Source: Pseudomonas kitaguniensis
GTDB lineage: Bacteria > Pseudomonadota > Gammaproteobacteria > Pseudomonadales > Pseudomonadaceae
DNA length: 64,000 nt
Direction of reading: 5' to 3'
Assembly (NCBI RefSeq): GCF_009296165.1
Contig: NZ_VUAZ01000019.1
Location: forward strand, 1 to 64,000
The first letter of the stretch is position 1, and the number at the start of each line of letters is the position of its first letter. Shown piece by piece: positions 18,191 to 30,225 of the stretch. The notes beneath the pieces are model-generated. The model was not told the DNA's origin. It was given only the letters and a program-made list of their open reading frames with translations, and made no database searches. A program made the translations under genes and the position numbers.

Positions 18191-19225
18191 TCAATCCTGC
18201 GCGACGCGCACCACCAACTTGCCGAAGTTGCGCCCCTCAAGCAAACCGATAAAGGCTTCCGGCGCCTGTTCCAGCCCGTCGACCACGTCTTCGCGGAACT
18301 TGATTTTGCCATCACGCACCCACGGCGCCATGGCGCTGAGGAATTCGGGCTGGCGGTCGCCGTAGTCGTCGAACACGATAAAACCCTGAATGCGCACACG
18401 CTTGGTCAGCAAGGTGCGTTGCAGCGCCGGCAGACGGTCTGGGCCGCTCGGGGCTTCATGCGCGTTGTAACCGGCGATCAGCCCGCATAACGGAATCCGC
18501 GCCTTGGCGTTGAGCAGCGGCAGCACGGCGTCAAACACTTTGCCACCGACGTTTTCATAGTAGATGTCCACACCGTTGAAACACGCTGCGGCCAGCTCGT
18601 TGGCAAAATCGTCGCTTTTGTGATCCACGCAGGCATCAAAGCCCAGCTCATCGACCACATAGCGGCACTTGTCGGCGCCACCGGCAATACCGACTACGCG
18701 CAGGCCTTTGAGTTTGGCCACCTGCCCGACCACCGAGCCCACGGCACCGGACGCTGCCGCCACCACCAGGGTTTCGCCAGCTTTGGGCTGGCCGATGTCC
18801 ATCAGGCCCATGTAGGCGGTCATGCCCGGCATGCCCAGCACACCCAGCGCCATCGACGGGCTGGCCAAGCCATTGGGCACCGGCATCAAGTTACGGCCGT
18901 CAGAAATGCTGTGGGTCTGCCAACCGGTGGAGCCGACCACCAGGTCACCGACTTCGAATTTCGGATGGCGTGACTGCTCGATACGGCTGACAGCGCCACC
19001 GGTCATCACCTCGTCGATTTCCACCGGCGCGGCGTAGGACGGCGCGTCACTCATGCGCCCACGCATGTAGGGGTCGAGGGACAGGTACAGCGTTTTCAGC
19101 AGCACTTGGCCTTCAGCCAGTTCCGGCAAGTTGACGCGCTCCAGGCGGAAGTTTTCCGGGGTCGGCGCGCCTTGAGGGCGTGAAACCAGGACAATACGCT
19201 GGTTCAAAATGGCTTCTTGAGACAT
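18191..19225 (-). CDS. NADP-dependent oxidoreductase, MDR superfamily
   Basis: This is a zinc-independent medium-chain reductase of the prostaglandin reductase/CurA-like type, 344 residues. The N-terminal domain contains SLDPYMRGRMSD, and the Rossmann fold has VVAAASGAVGSVVGQVAKL near residue 155 with a downstream IYYENVGG motif. These enzymes reduce alpha,beta-unsaturated carbonyls with NADPH, but the substrate here is unknown. It is transcribed between ybaB and recR with a terminator upstream, so it is probably a separate unit. Confidence 0.87.
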   Translation of the reverse strand: MSQEAILNQRIVLVSRPQGAPTPENFRLERVNLPELAEGQVLLKTLYLSLDPYMRGRMSDAPSYAAPVEIDEVMTGGAVSRIEQSRHPKFEVGDLVVGSTGWQTHSISDGRNLMPVPNGLASPSMALGVLGMPGMTAYMGLMDIGQPKAGETLVVAAASGAVGSVVGQVAKLKGLRVVGIAGGADKCRYVVDELGFDACVDHKSDDFANELAAACFNGVDIYYENVGGKVFDAVLPLLNAKARIPLCGLIAGYNAHEAPSGPDRLPALQRTLLTKRVRIQGFIVFDDYGDRQPEFLSAMAPWVRDGKIKFREDVVDGLEQAPEAFIGLLEGRNFGKLVVRVAQD

Positions 19226-19341
19226 CAAAGGACTCCTTTATCGAATTCATCGGTATAGGGTGCAGACCGTACACGCAGCGCCAGGGTTCATATTGAAAGC
19301 GCATCGCGAGGGTCCTTCTTGCCTGAAGGCTCACGCCAGAA

Positions 19342-19372
19342 ACAAAAATGCCAGGCGCATGGCCTGGCATTC
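19342..19372 (-). terminator. rho-independent terminator after ybaB
   Basis: On the minus strand AATGCCAGGC-CATGC-GCCTGGCATT continues into TTTTGTTT. It lies just past the ybaB stop and upstream of the oxidoreductase gene. Confidence 0.8.
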
Positions 19373-19393
19373 GAGTGTAGCCAAGCTAACCCA

Positions 19394-19732
19394 TCAGAAC
19401 GGCAGCTTCATCCCAGGCGGCAGTTGCATGCCGGAAGTAACGCCGGACATTTTGTCCTGGCTGTTCGCTTCGATCTTGCGCACGGCGTCGTTGACGGCCG
19501 CAGCGAACAGCGCTTCGAGCATTTCCAGGTCGTCTTCACTGGCGCCTGGCAATACGCTTGGGTCGATGCTCACGCGTTTGATGTCGTGACGACCGGTCAT
19601 CACTACGCTGACCATATCGCCACCGGCTTTACCGGTGACTTCGGCGTTGGCCAGTTCTTCCTGCATTTTGGCCATCTTTTCCTGCATCTGCTGCGCCTGC
19701 TTCATCAGGCCGGCCATGCCACCTTTCATCAT
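19394..19732 (-). CDS. ybaB: nucleoid-associated protein, YbaB/EbfC family
   Basis: This is a small DNA-binding protein of 112 residues that forms tweezer-like dimers on DNA. The N-terminal helix ([20 protein letters not shown]) is followed by the conserved [26 protein letters not shown] strands. The MMKGGMAGL start is chosen by family length, with three further upstream codons being possible. It follows dnaX by 44 bases and is presumably co-transcribed, as in most proteobacteria. Confidence 0.93.
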   Translation of the reverse strand: MMKGGMAGLMKQAQQMQEKMAKMQEELANAEVTGKAGGDMVSVVMTGRHDIKRVSIDPSVLPGASEDDLEMLEALFAAAVNDAVRKIEANSQDKMSGVTSGMQLPPGMKLPF

Positions 19733-19776
19733 GGGAATCACCTCAAAAGTACGTGGATCAAGTTAGTAGCCCGGTG

Positions 19777-21843
19777 TTATGACGCTTGGGGCACCGGGGC
19801 TTCGACAGGTTCAATAGTATCCTCACGCACGACCGCACCAAACTGTTGCATCAATTGCTGGATGAGCGGATCAGCGTGAATCGAGTTTTCTGCATCGCGC
19901 TGGCGGTTGATACGCCGGCGAGTCGCGGCCTGGGCCGGGGTTTCCTGCTCGGGCTTGATCAACTCGATGGTAATGGTCAGCGTGCGTGCATGGTACTGGT
20001 TCAGGGCGTCATTGAGGCGGCGTTGCTGGGTGGCGTTGAACAAGGCGCTGTGGGCCGGGTCCAGGTGCAGCAACCAGTGGTCGCCTTCAATCGAAATCAA
20101 GGTGCAGTTGGCGGCGATGCTGCCGGTCATGCCGGAGATCGGCAGTTTCGGGAACAGCTCCAGCCATTGCAACGCCAGGCCGGTGGCCGGGGCTGCAGCG
20201 GGCTCCGCCTCGGGCTCGGGTGCAGGCTCGGCAGCGTGTTCACTGGCCAACTCGTCCAAGTAGCTGTAGGCCGAATCGATGTCCGGCTCGATGTAGTCTT
20301 CGTCCAGTGGCGGCTCGTCATCCAGATCAATGCCCGGCGTGGCGGCGTCGACTTGCGCGACGGTTGGCTCGGGCACCGGCGCAGACACCCATTCCGGCGC
20401 GGCCGGCACTACGCTGTCTGGCGCAGGCGCCGGCATGGGCGTCAGTTCGGGCTGCTCACCGGCGGTCTCAAGCACCGGCTCAACGAAAGGCTGCAACTCG
20501 GCTTCGGGCTCTGCGGCGTCGTTCCACGGCAAGTCGACCACAGGTGCCGGTTGCGGCTCGGGCTCGATGACCGGTTGCGGTTCGACTACCGGCGCGACCT
20601 TTACAGGCGCAGGTTCAGGTTCAGGCACCGGCGCAACCGGCGCAGGTGTCGCAACCACTGGCGCGACTGCCGCCGTGCCAGCCACTGGTTGGGCGGAATC
20701 AACTGTGGCCTGGCTGATCCCCACTGGCTTTAGCGGCTGTCTCGGCGCGTCTGCGACATCGGCGGGCCGGAACGCCAGCATCCGCAGCAGGACCATTTCG
20801 AAGCCACCGCGCGGGTCCGGCGCGAGGGGCAAATCCCTGCGACCGATCAGGCCCATCTGGTAATAAAACTGTACATCTTCGGCCGGCAAGGCCTGGGCCA
20901 GCGCCAACACGCGGTCGCGGTCGCCATGGCCGTTGTCGACACCTTCAGGCAAGGCCTGAGCAATGGCAACACGGTGCAGCACATTGAGGATTTCCGAGAG
21001 CACGCCATTCCAGTCCGGGCCTTGCTCCGACAAATGGCGCACGGCTTCAAGCAGCGCCTTGGCGTCACCTTCGATCAGCGCGTGCAGCACGTCAAAGACC
21101 TGGCCGTGGTCGAGGGTGCCGAGCATCGCACGCACGTCGGCGGCCATGACCTTGCCTTCACCAAAGGCGATGGCCTGGTCGGTGAGGCTCATGGCATCAC
21201 GCATCGAACCGTCGGCGGCGCGGCCGAGCAGCCACAGTGCGTCGTCTTCGAACGGCACGTTCTCGACGCCCAGCACGTGGGTTAAATGCTCGACCACACG
21301 TTCAGGGGTCATGTTTTTCAGGGAGAACTGCAGGCAACGCGACAAAATCGTTGCCGGAAGCTTCTGCGGGTCGGTGGTGGCCAGAATGAATTTGACGTAG
21401 GGCGGCGGCTCTTCCAGGGTTTTCAACAGCGCGTTGAAGGAATGACTGGAAAGCATGTGCACTTCGTCGATCAGGTAGACCTTGAAGCGGCCACGGCTCG
21501 GCGCGTACTGCACGTTATCGAGCAGCTCGCGGGTGTCTTCCACCTTGGTGCGGCTGGCGGCGTCGATCTCGATCAGGTCGACAAACCGCCCTTCGTCGAT
21601 CTCGCGGCACACCGAACAGGTGCCGCAGGGCGTCGAGGTGATACCGGTTTCACAGTTCAGGCATTTGGCGATGATGCGCGCAATGGTGGTCTTGCCCACC
21701 CCCCGAGTACCGGTGAACAGGTAGGCGTGGTGCAGCCGCTGGCTGTCCAAGGCATTGATCAGAGCCTTGAGCACATGGGTCTGGCCGACCATTTCGCGGA
21801 ACGAGCGCGGGCGCCATTTACGTGCAAGAACCTGATAACTCAT
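19777..21843 (-). CDS. dnaX: DNA polymerase III subunits gamma and tau
   Basis: DnaX is the clamp-loader ATPase that loads the beta sliding clamp. It has 688 residues. A Walker A GTRGVGKTTIAR near residue 45, a C4 zinc module (CLNCETGITSTPCGTCSVC) and DEVHMLS, SRCLQF sensor motifs make up the AAA+ core. A long Pro/Ala/Glu-rich linker (roughly residues 390-560) follows, then the tau-specific C-terminal domain. Translation starts at MSYQVLARKWRP. No A-run slippery site of the E. coli type was seen, so a separate gamma form is not predicted. Confidence 0.95.
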   Translation of the reverse strand: MSYQVLARKWRPRSFREMVGQTHVLKALINALDSQRLHHAYLFTGTRGVGKTTIARIIAKCLNCETGITSTPCGTCSVCREIDEGRFVDLIEIDAASRTKVEDTRELLDNVQYAPSRGRFKVYLIDEVHMLSSHSFNALLKTLEEPPPYVKFILATTDPQKLPATILSRCLQFSLKNMTPERVVEHLTHVLGVENVPFEDDALWLLGRAADGSMRDAMSLTDQAIAFGEGKVMAADVRAMLGTLDHGQVFDVLHALIEGDAKALLEAVRHLSEQGPDWNGVLSEILNVLHRVAIAQALPEGVDNGHGDRDRVLALAQALPAEDVQFYYQMGLIGRRDLPLAPDPRGGFEMVLLRMLAFRPADVADAPRQPLKPVGISQATVDSAQPVAGTAAVAPVVATPAPVAPVPEPEPAPVKVAPVVEPQPVIEPEPQPAPVVDLPWNDAAEPEAELQPFVEPVLETAGEQPELTPMPAPAPDSVVPAAPEWVSAPVPEPTVAQVDAATPGIDLDDEPPLDEDYIEPDIDSAYSYLDELASEHAAEPAPEPEAEPAAAPATGLALQWLELFPKLPISGMTGSIAANCTLISIEGDHWLLHLDPAHSALFNATQQRRLNDALNQYHARTLTITIELIKPEQETPAQAATRRRINRQRDAENSIHADPLIQQLMQQFGAVVREDTIEPVEAPVPQAS

Positions 21844-22122
21844 CGAAAACCGTCGCAACTGGGAAGCGGAAGCCGGTAATGCTAGCGGAGCAAGGGGAAA
21901 ATTGCATCCGGCACGCTCGTCTAATCTGACCAGGCTCTGCTGGCTGGCCACACAAAGGCCTGAACCCGCAGCGTGCAGGCGCGTCGTTCTGGCGCTTTAT
22001 GAATGTTTTCGCTTGCCGCCCTCGGCGCGACGCGACGCTTACCCGAGAGGCTTTCGGCTAACGCAGAACAACCCCGTTACGTTATTCTTCCGCGAAATTA
22101 ATTCAAAATGTAAGGGACTACC
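21844..22122. other. intergenic region between dnaX and the DUF2167 gene
   Basis: These 279 bases separate divergent genes and must contain both promoters. A TAAGGGA ribosome-binding site lies just before the gene at 22123. No convincing gene, RNA or regulator site was recognised. Confidence 0.5.
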
Positions 22123-23025
22123 ATGAACTACTTGCGCTTATTAATAGCGGCGAGCGCACTCACCCTGTGTGCCGCTCCCGCTTTCGCGGCACCCGCACCG
22201 GCTCCCGCTGAAGCCAGTGCACCGGCCGAAACCGCCGAACACTTTCTCGGTTCACTCAAGCAAAAGACCGGCTTGATCACCCTGCCGAGTGGCATTGCAA
22301 CCCTCAAGCTCAACGACGAGTTTTACTACCTCGACCCCGCCGACACCGAGCGCTTGTTGACCGATGGCTGGGGCAACCCGCCCGGCTTCAAAACGCTGGG
22401 CATGATCGTGCCAAAGGCCGTCAGCCCGTTATCGGAGCGCGGCTGGGGCGTGATCGTCAGCTACAACGCCGACGGCCACGTTTCCGACGAGGATGCGGCG
22501 AAAATCGACTACGCCGAAATGCTCAAGCAAATGCAGGAAGAGGACGTCGAAGACAACAAGCAACGTCAGAAACAAGGCTACGCAGGCCTGCACCTGCTGG
22601 GCTGGGCCGAGCCGCCGCACTACGATGACAGCACCCATAAAATGTACTGGGCGCGCGAACTGAAAGCCGATGACGCCAACCAGAACACCCTCAACTACAG
22701 CATCCGCGTGCTGGGCCGTGAAGGCGTGCTGGAACTCAACGCAGTCGCCGCCATGGCCGACCTGCCCGTGATCAAGCAAGAGTTGCCCAAGGTGCTGGCC
22801 TTCACCAACTTCACCGACGGCAACCTGTACACCGACTTCAACCCGAGCACCGACAAACTCGCCACGTATGGGTTGGCGGCCTTGGTGGCCGGCGGTATCG
22901 CCGCAAAGGCGGGTTTGTTCGCCAAGATCGGCCTGTTCCTGCTGGCTGCGAAGAAGTTCCTCGTGATCGGCGTTGTGGCGCTGTTGGCAATGATCCGCAA
23001 GCTGTTCAACCGCAACAAGGCGTAA
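22123..23025 (+). CDS. DUF2167 domain-containing membrane protein
   Basis: This is an exported protein of 300 residues and unknown function. A cleavable signal peptide (about residues 1-23, ending CAAPAFA-AP) is followed by an Ala/Pro/Glu linker and the DUF2167 body with ERGWGVIVSYNADGHVSDEDA and KMYWARELK. One or two hydrophobic segments near residues 250-290 (AALVAGGIAAKAGLFAKIGL and a following helix) and a basic C-terminus (RKLFNRNKA) predict anchoring in the inner membrane with the body in the periplasm. Confidence 0.8.
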   Translation: MNYLRLLIAASALTLCAAPAFAAPAPAPAEASAPAETAEHFLGSLKQKTGLITLPSGIATLKLNDEFYYLDPADTERLLTDGWGNPPGFKTLGMIVPKAVSPLSERGWGVIVSYNADGHVSDEDAAKIDYAEMLKQMQEEDVEDNKQRQKQGYAGLHLLGWAEPPHYDDSTHKMYWARELKADDANQNTLNYSIRVLGREGVLELNAVAAMADLPVIKQELPKVLAFTNFTDGNLYTDFNPSTDKLATYGLAALVAGGIAAKAGLFAKIGLFLLAAKKFLVIGVVALLAMIRKLFNRNKA

Positions 23026-23034
23026 ACCACACAT

Positions 23035-23069
23035 ACAAAAACGCCGCGGTGTGCTTGGCACACTGCGGC
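23035..23069 (-). terminator. terminator downstream of the SH3-domain gene
   Basis: GCCGCAGTGTGC-CAA-GCACACCGCGGC on the minus strand is followed by GTTTTTG. It ends the minus-strand SH3 gene and may also end the convergent DUF2167 transcript, though it has no T run in that direction. Confidence 0.7.
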
Positions 23070-23103
23070 ATCCACGGCTCGCTCACGCAACCCGAGGCGC
23101 TAC

Positions 23104-23694
23104 TCAGCTATTGGGCGCAGACACCCGGTTGTATTGATCCTGGCTGATCCAACCGGTGAACGAACGGCCCTTGGCATTGGTGAACTCAACCTGCGCCCAG
23201 CCGTCCTTGGCTGCCAGCACACCGACTACATCACCCTTGACGATATACGGGCGCTTGTCGGCGTTGGCGCCTGGCGCTTCCAGCAGGTGAGCCTTGTCGG
23301 CAGTCACGGTCACAAGGCCAATCCATTGCCTGGCGACGGTTTGGGTCAGTTCCAGACCGCTGGCAATTTCAGGCATCAATACGCTGAAGCAGCCGGGATG
23401 CTGGCGCCCCTGCTCCACCGTCAACGTCACGCCCTCGGACGCCGCCGCCACGCTGCCGGGATAGGCCTCGTCGAGCCAGGTAGTCAGCGCTTCGGGCTTG
23501 CCTTGCAAGTAGAACGCGCAATTACGGCTCACACCCTCGCCCATCTCTTGCGCGTAAAAGCCCTCCACCTGATGCTCGGGCGTCACCGCCAGCATCAGCC
23601 CTTCGTACTGGCCCGAATGCAACTCGGCGGCGCCGGACACTGCAGGCACCATGGCACACAACGACAACACGCCAATGGCTAGAAAACGGCTCAT
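23104..23694 (-). CDS. SH3 domain-containing exported protein
   Basis: This is a 196-residue exported protein. A signal peptide (MSRFLAIGVLSLCAMVPAVSG-A) leads to an unrecognised central domain with two cysteines (SRNCAFYL and HPGCFSV) that could form a disulfide. A C-terminal bacterial SH3-like domain follows (about residues 135-190, KRPYIVKGDVVGVLAAKDG then WAQVEF). SH3b domains often bind peptidoglycan. Its role and partner are unknown. It is a single gene with its own terminator. Confidence 0.75.
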   Translation of the reverse strand: MSRFLAIGVLSLCAMVPAVSGAAELHSGQYEGLMLAVTPEHQVEGFYAQEMGEGVSRNCAFYLQGKPEALTTWLDEAYPGSVAAASEGVTLTVEQGRQHPGCFSVLMPEIASGLELTQTVARQWIGLVTVTADKAHLLEAPGANADKRPYIVKGDVVGVLAAKDGWAQVEFTNAKGRSFTGWISQDQYNRVSAPNS

Positions 23695-23887
23695 AGTATT
23701 TTTCCCTTCAAGTGCGGTGCGGGCCTGAGTACGTCATCGTCAAGGGCTGACCGCAGCCGGTGCGCGGCGTGGTAGAGGTGGCTGGCGGAAACTAACAAGA
23801 CGGCTTTGGGTTGTCCATCCGGCGTTGCTGCCGGTGAGACCGTTACCAACGCGGGGCGCAACACTGCGAGCAGCCATTACCGCGCGG

Positions 23888-24853
23888 CTATTTTTTCTCC
23901 AGCGCATCAAAGGCTTTTTTGATTCGTTTGTCGTAGTCGCCGTAGTCCTTGCCGTTATAAAGGGAAGCCATGCCCACATAGTCCTTGTTCTTCATGGCTC
24001 TGACCAACGCCGGGTTCTTGCGGCAAAAGCCGACGAACGCCATCAATTGCTGGCCGGCATTGACCTTCATCACGGTGACATATTCGACCACGGACGCGTA
24101 TCCGCAGGCGGCGAAGTTGAAACCCATGATCTGAAACATGCCCCAGGACGCCGACATCAGCGCCGCGTTCGGGTCCAGGTTAAACGCTGCACTCAGGGTT
24201 GCCCAAGCCTTCGCCTGGTCCTTGTTATTGGCTCGCCATTGCGCGCCGGCCGGCTCTTTATACGGGTACGACAACAAGGGATAGCTGGCGTCGTACTTGC
24301 GCTGGGTGTACTTGCGAAAGATGTGCCCCTCAAACGCGATCACCGGCATTTTGGCTGGCCCGAACCCTGAGCGCCCACCCGATTCGACCGTGGCAAACGC
24401 CTTGATGAGATTCACCGAAATACCATTGCCCAATTGCGCGGCGGCGCCCTGAAAGTCAGCCCCGGTGAGGACCACGCTACCGTCACAGGTGGCGCGCGTG
24501 ACCAACTGCCGCTTGTCTGGTTCAGGCTGAACCGGCGGGGGCAGACCTTCGGGCGCCTGAGCCCCCGCCTGCGCCTTGCGCATATCCTCAACCAGGCTGT
24601 TAAACGTGCGGCCTGCCGGGTCAATCACACCGTCGGGCCGACTGACATTGAGGCGACTCAACTGATAATCGCTGATGCGGCGCACCAACTGGGCGTCGCA
24701 CTTGCCGTTCTCCAGCAAGCGCACAGCGGGTTTGGGCGTGATCAGATTAAACAGTCGCTGAATGTACTGAATATCGGCAGGCACATTGCGCGCCTTGCCA
24801 AGGGTGCCGACTGAGGCAGTGATGCGCGGGGTTAAACTTTGAGGGCTGTTCAT
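23888..24853 (-). CDS. N-acetylmuramidase domain-containing protein (DUF3380 type)
   Basis: This is a predicted peptidoglycan hydrolase of 321 residues. The N-terminal part (about residues 25-95) resembles a peptidoglycan-binding helical domain. The C-terminal 180 residues match the N-acetylmuramidase family seen in phage endolysins, with the likely catalytic Glu in AFATVESGG, then VIAFEGHIF, and SWGMFQIMGFNFAACGY near residue 255. No signal peptide or membrane segment is seen, so release would need a holin, secretion or lysis. The start MNSPQSLTPR has an AAGGATG motif upstream. No other phage genes are nearby. Confidence 0.8.
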   Translation of the reverse strand: MNSPQSLTPRITASVGTLGKARNVPADIQYIQRLFNLITPKPAVRLLENGKCDAQLVRRISDYQLSRLNVSRPDGVIDPAGRTFNSLVEDMRKAQAGAQAPEGLPPPVQPEPDKRQLVTRATCDGSVVLTGADFQGAAAQLGNGISVNLIKAFATVESGGRSGFGPAKMPVIAFEGHIFRKYTQRKYDASYPLLSYPYKEPAGAQWRANNKDQAKAWATLSAAFNLDPNAALMSASWGMFQIMGFNFAACGYASVVEYVTVMKVNAGQQLMAFVGFCRKNPALVRAMKNKDYVGMASLYNGKDYGDYDKRIKKAFDALEKK

Positions 24854-25065
24854 GGCAATCATCCTTGTCCAAGAAATGGGCGCCATCACTTCCTTACTAC
24901 TCCAGCACCACGTTTTTTTTAAAATACGCATGATTGAAGCTAGCAGGCGGCTGGAGGTTGTCCAGCGCAAAGCCGTCAGCGCTGCCAACAAGACTGGGCA
25001 GGTGAACGAAAGAGAGATTTTTTGATTTGAAACAGGAGGGTTGCAGCAAGGAAGAGCGTTATGGA

Positions 25066-25172
25066 GGCAACCCCACCAGCCACACCCCGGCACACAATGT
25101 TCCCGCTGTGGCTGCTGCCTTCCGGCTCTGACCAGGTTCACGGGTAATCGTTGCGGGGGGACCGATGGGGTC
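25066..25172 (-). ncRNA. ffs: 4.5S signal recognition particle RNA
   Basis: On the minus strand the conserved SRP core is clear: GTGAACCTGGTCAGAGCC and CGGAAGGCAGCAGCC, followed by the closing arm GTGTGCCGGGGTGTGGCTGG. The 5' arm (GACCCCATCGGTCC) pairs with the 3' arm (GGCTGGTGGGGTTGCC). The RNA binds Ffh to target membrane proteins co-translationally. Ends are estimated to within a few bases from the pairing and from recalled Pseudomonas 4.5S RNA. Its position between dnaX and ligA matches P. aeruginosa. Confidence 0.9.
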
Positions 25173-25324
25173 ACCATAACGACGCTTGCCTCTCGGCAAG
25201 CGGGGCCATTGTACCGATCTGATCGGAAGTTACAACCGTTGGTGCCAGATTAAAAATATTCGATGGTTCAAGCACTTGCCTACTGGTCTCGTGCAGATCC
25301 CGGCAGGCCGGGGCGTGCTTGCGA

Positions 25325-26488
25325 CTACAGCAGAACGGCTTTATCGGCCCTGCCGCCCTCTTCCTGGATCACCAGGTGAATAAAGTGCAGTTTGGCGATG
25401 ACCGCCGGCGGCAGCACGAACGGGTAGAAATCTGGCTGGCCCATGCTGCGTGACAGTTCGTTGAGCATGCCCGCCAGTTCGATCCACGCGTTGACGAACG
25501 ACAAAAACGCCGCACCGCCCGGGTGTTCGGGGTCATACAGGCTGGACAGCGGGAACGGCAGGTAATCCAGGTCCATCTCGCGGGCGCTCATGCCAAAGCC
25601 CAGCGCGGTGTCGACGGCATCCATCATGTGCAGGTAGTGGGCCCAGGTTTCGGCCCAATCTTCCCAAGGGTGCATGGTCGCGTAGGCGCTGACACAGGTT
25701 TGCTGCCAGTCGGGGCGCGGGCCTTCCTGGTAATGCTGGTCCAGAGCGTCGGCATAACTGGCGCGTTCGTCGCCGAACAGGTTACGAAACGGTTCGAGCC
25801 AATGGCTGTTGGCGATCAGCCGGTCCCAGTAGTAATGGCCGACCTCATGGCGAAAGTGGCCGAGCAAGGTGCGGTAGGGTTCGCGCATCTGCACGCGGAT
25901 CTTCTCGCGGTGGGCGTCGTCGGCCTCTTTGATGTCGAGGGTGATCAAGCCGTTGGCGTGGCCGGTGGTCGGCGCGTTGCCTTGCAGGTCAACGCCGACA
26001 AAGTCGAAGGCCAGGCCGGTGGCCTCGTCGACGCTTTTGGGCAGCACTTGCAGGCCCAGGCCGATCAGTTGCGCGACCAGCCGGCGCTTGGCCGTTTCGA
26101 CTTTGCGCCAGCGCTCGGCGTTTTCCAGAATCGAGAGGTCGGGGATCGTACGATTCAGGCTGCACGCCACGCACAGTGTCGCAGTGCTGTGGGCCGGGAT
26201 CAGCCAGTTACACGCAGCCGGGGTGTCAAGGTTGGCGCAGCGGCGAAAGGCGCCGGCATCGAGGTTGTCGTCTTGTAGCCAGGTGCCCGCGACGGGGCCA
26301 GGTTGCAGCGACGCTAACCGACTCTGTTGCGGCTGGTAACCCAGCAGTGCCTGGCACGCCAGGCACTGGCTGTTGCGAAAGAACAGTGCTTGCCCGCAAC
26401 GGCATTGCCAGACCTTGCTGTTGCGCGAGGATTCGACCATGAACGGCGCGGCGATGCGTGAACTGAGTTGCTCGAAATAGCGGAACAT
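25325..26488 (-). CDS. putative zinc-binding metallopeptidase
   Basis: This is a 387-residue protein of the putative zinc-binding peptidase family. The N-terminus carries a zinc-ribbon (CRCGQALFF then CLACQALLGY) and a further Cys pair (CVACSLN). A zinc-protease motif HEVGHYYWD lies near residue 215. The rest is largely helical. The family is conserved but its substrate is unknown, and regulation or peptide cleavage are only guesses. The start MFRYFEQLSS is preferred because the zinc ribbon lies about 25 residues after it. Confidence 0.78.
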   Translation of the reverse strand: MFRYFEQLSSRIAAPFMVESSRNSKVWQCRCGQALFFRNSQCLACQALLGYQPQQSRLASLQPGPVAGTWLQDDNLDAGAFRRCANLDTPAACNWLIPAHSTATLCVACSLNRTIPDLSILENAERWRKVETAKRRLVAQLIGLGLQVLPKSVDEATGLAFDFVGVDLQGNAPTTGHANGLITLDIKEADDAHREKIRVQMREPYRTLLGHFRHEVGHYYWDRLIANSHWLEPFRNLFGDERASYADALDQHYQEGPRPDWQQTCVSAYATMHPWEDWAETWAHYLHMMDAVDTALGFGMSAREMDLDYLPFPLSSLYDPEHPGGAAFLSFVNAWIELAGMLNELSRSMGQPDFYPFVLPPAVIAKLHFIHLVIQEEGGRADKAVLL

Positions 26489-26605
26489 GGCGATCTCTCC
26501 CTGGGTGACCAAGACTAGATCATTCAGCCCTTAAAATCGTTCCACTTTATTCAAGGGGCTGCCTTGCAGCCCAACGGGAGCATGCTGCGTCGCCCCGGCA
26601 AACGA

Positions 26606-29004
<2,399 letters not shown>

Positions 29005-29048
29005 AATGGTAGTGCGCTTATTCTATCGACAACGCTGTGAAGCAATCC

Positions 29049-29912
29049 TCAGCGTTTTTGTGTCAGAGCGCGACGCTCAAACTCAACGATGCGCTGACGG
29101 TAGTGTTCGATGGTCTGGGCGGTGAGCACGCTGCGTTGGTCATCCTTAAGCTCGCCGTTGAGTTCCTGCGACAGCTTGCGGGCTGCGGCCACCATCACGT
29201 CGAACGCTTGCTTGGGGTGACGCGGGCCTGGCAGGCCGAGGAAGAAGCTCACCGCCGGGGTGCTGAACAGGTCAATATCGTCCAGGTCGAAGGTGCCCGG
29301 CTTGACCGCATTGGCCATCGAGAACAGCACTTCGCCGTTACCGGCCATGCTTTCGTGACGGTGGAAAATATCCATTTCGCCGAAACGCAGGCCGCTTTCC
29401 AGAATGTTCTGCAACAACGCCGGGCCTTTGAAGCCGGCGGTGTCGCGGCAGATCACGCTGATCACCAACACTTCTTCGGCGGCCGGCTGGTCGTTCACCG
29501 ATTGGCGTGGCGCGCTTTTGGCCGGCGCCTCGTCAGGGAAATCGTCGTCGCGGCTGCTGAAGCTCGGGCCGTCATCGGCGTCGAGGTTCAAGTCACCCTG
29601 ATGCGGCTCAGCCACCGCCGCGCTCCCGCGTTTGCCACGCTTGGCGGTGGGTTCACGCGCTTCACGCATAGGCGCGCTCATCGACGGCAAGTCATGCTCG
29701 TCCAACTGCGGCTCTTTATGGGTGTCCAGCACACGCGGTGGCCCCAGCAACTCGGCACTGCCGTCGTCGTCGGGCAAGTTGGACAGGTTGCGGTCCAAAC
29801 GGAATTTAAGCTTGCCCTTGCCACCGCGCATGCGGCGCCAGCCATCAAAAAGAATACCGGCAATGACAATAATGCCGATGACGATCAGCCACTCGCGCAG
29901 ACCGATTTCCAT
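29049..29912 (-). CDS. zipA: cell division protein ZipA
   Basis: ZipA tethers FtsZ to the inner membrane at the division site. It has 287 residues. A short periplasmic N-terminus and membrane helix (about residues 6-26) lead to a basic and acidic variable linker of about 110 residues. The C-terminal FtsZ-binding domain (about 145-280) has [21 protein letters not shown] and FHRHES. The start [10 protein letters not shown] is chosen since the extension upstream is not family-like. It is downstream of smc. Confidence 0.92.
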   Translation of the reverse strand: MEIGLREWLIVIGIIVIAGILFDGWRRMRGGKGKLKFRLDRNLSNLPDDDGSAELLGPPRVLDTHKEPQLDEHDLPSMSAPMREAREPTAKRGKRGSAAVAEPHQGDLNLDADDGPSFSSRDDDFPDEAPAKSAPRQSVNDQPAAEEVLVISVICRDTAGFKGPALLQNILESGLRFGEMDIFHRHESMAGNGEVLFSMANAVKPGTFDLDDIDLFSTPAVSFFLGLPGPRHPKQAFDVMVAAARKLSQELNGELKDDQRSVLTAQTIEHYRQRIVEFERRALTQKR

Positions 29913-30225
29913 GTAATCCCGTGCCTCTAATAAAAAATGCTGAAAAATAAGGGGTTTAGCACCGTGCAAACCGCTTTAAAACGTGGCGCCAACTCTATGT
30001 TCTGACTGACGTTTTGCCCACGCACACGAAAATTTGACATTAAACTAGCACGACCTTCGATAACTTTACACAGTTGGCGCAAAATGTGTCGATTTGCCAT
30101 CTTTTCGACAACATAGGCAATCTCCTACAGCAGGCGCCAAGTGTGAGCTACGAGCCATAAGCTACCAGCCTCAAGCTCACGCCAACTCACTTGCAGCTTT
30201 GCGCTCACAACTTGCCGCTACGCCG
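29913..30225. repeat. smc-zipA intergenic region with degenerate AGCTAC/AAGCTC repeats
   Basis: The 313 bases between smc and zipA contain, at about 30145-30235, several loosely repeated units (AGCTACGAGCCATA, AGCTACCAGCCTCA, AAGCTCACGCCAAC and similar). They resemble the common degenerate AGCTN-type repeat tracts of pseudomonads. The other part is comparatively AT-rich and probably contains the zipA promoter. No gene is visible. Confidence 0.4.

Noticed and set aside
20300..20900. dnaX slippery site producing a gamma subunit
   Set aside because: No A-rich slippery run was found in the coding strand around the linker. Proteolysis or no gamma form is as likely.
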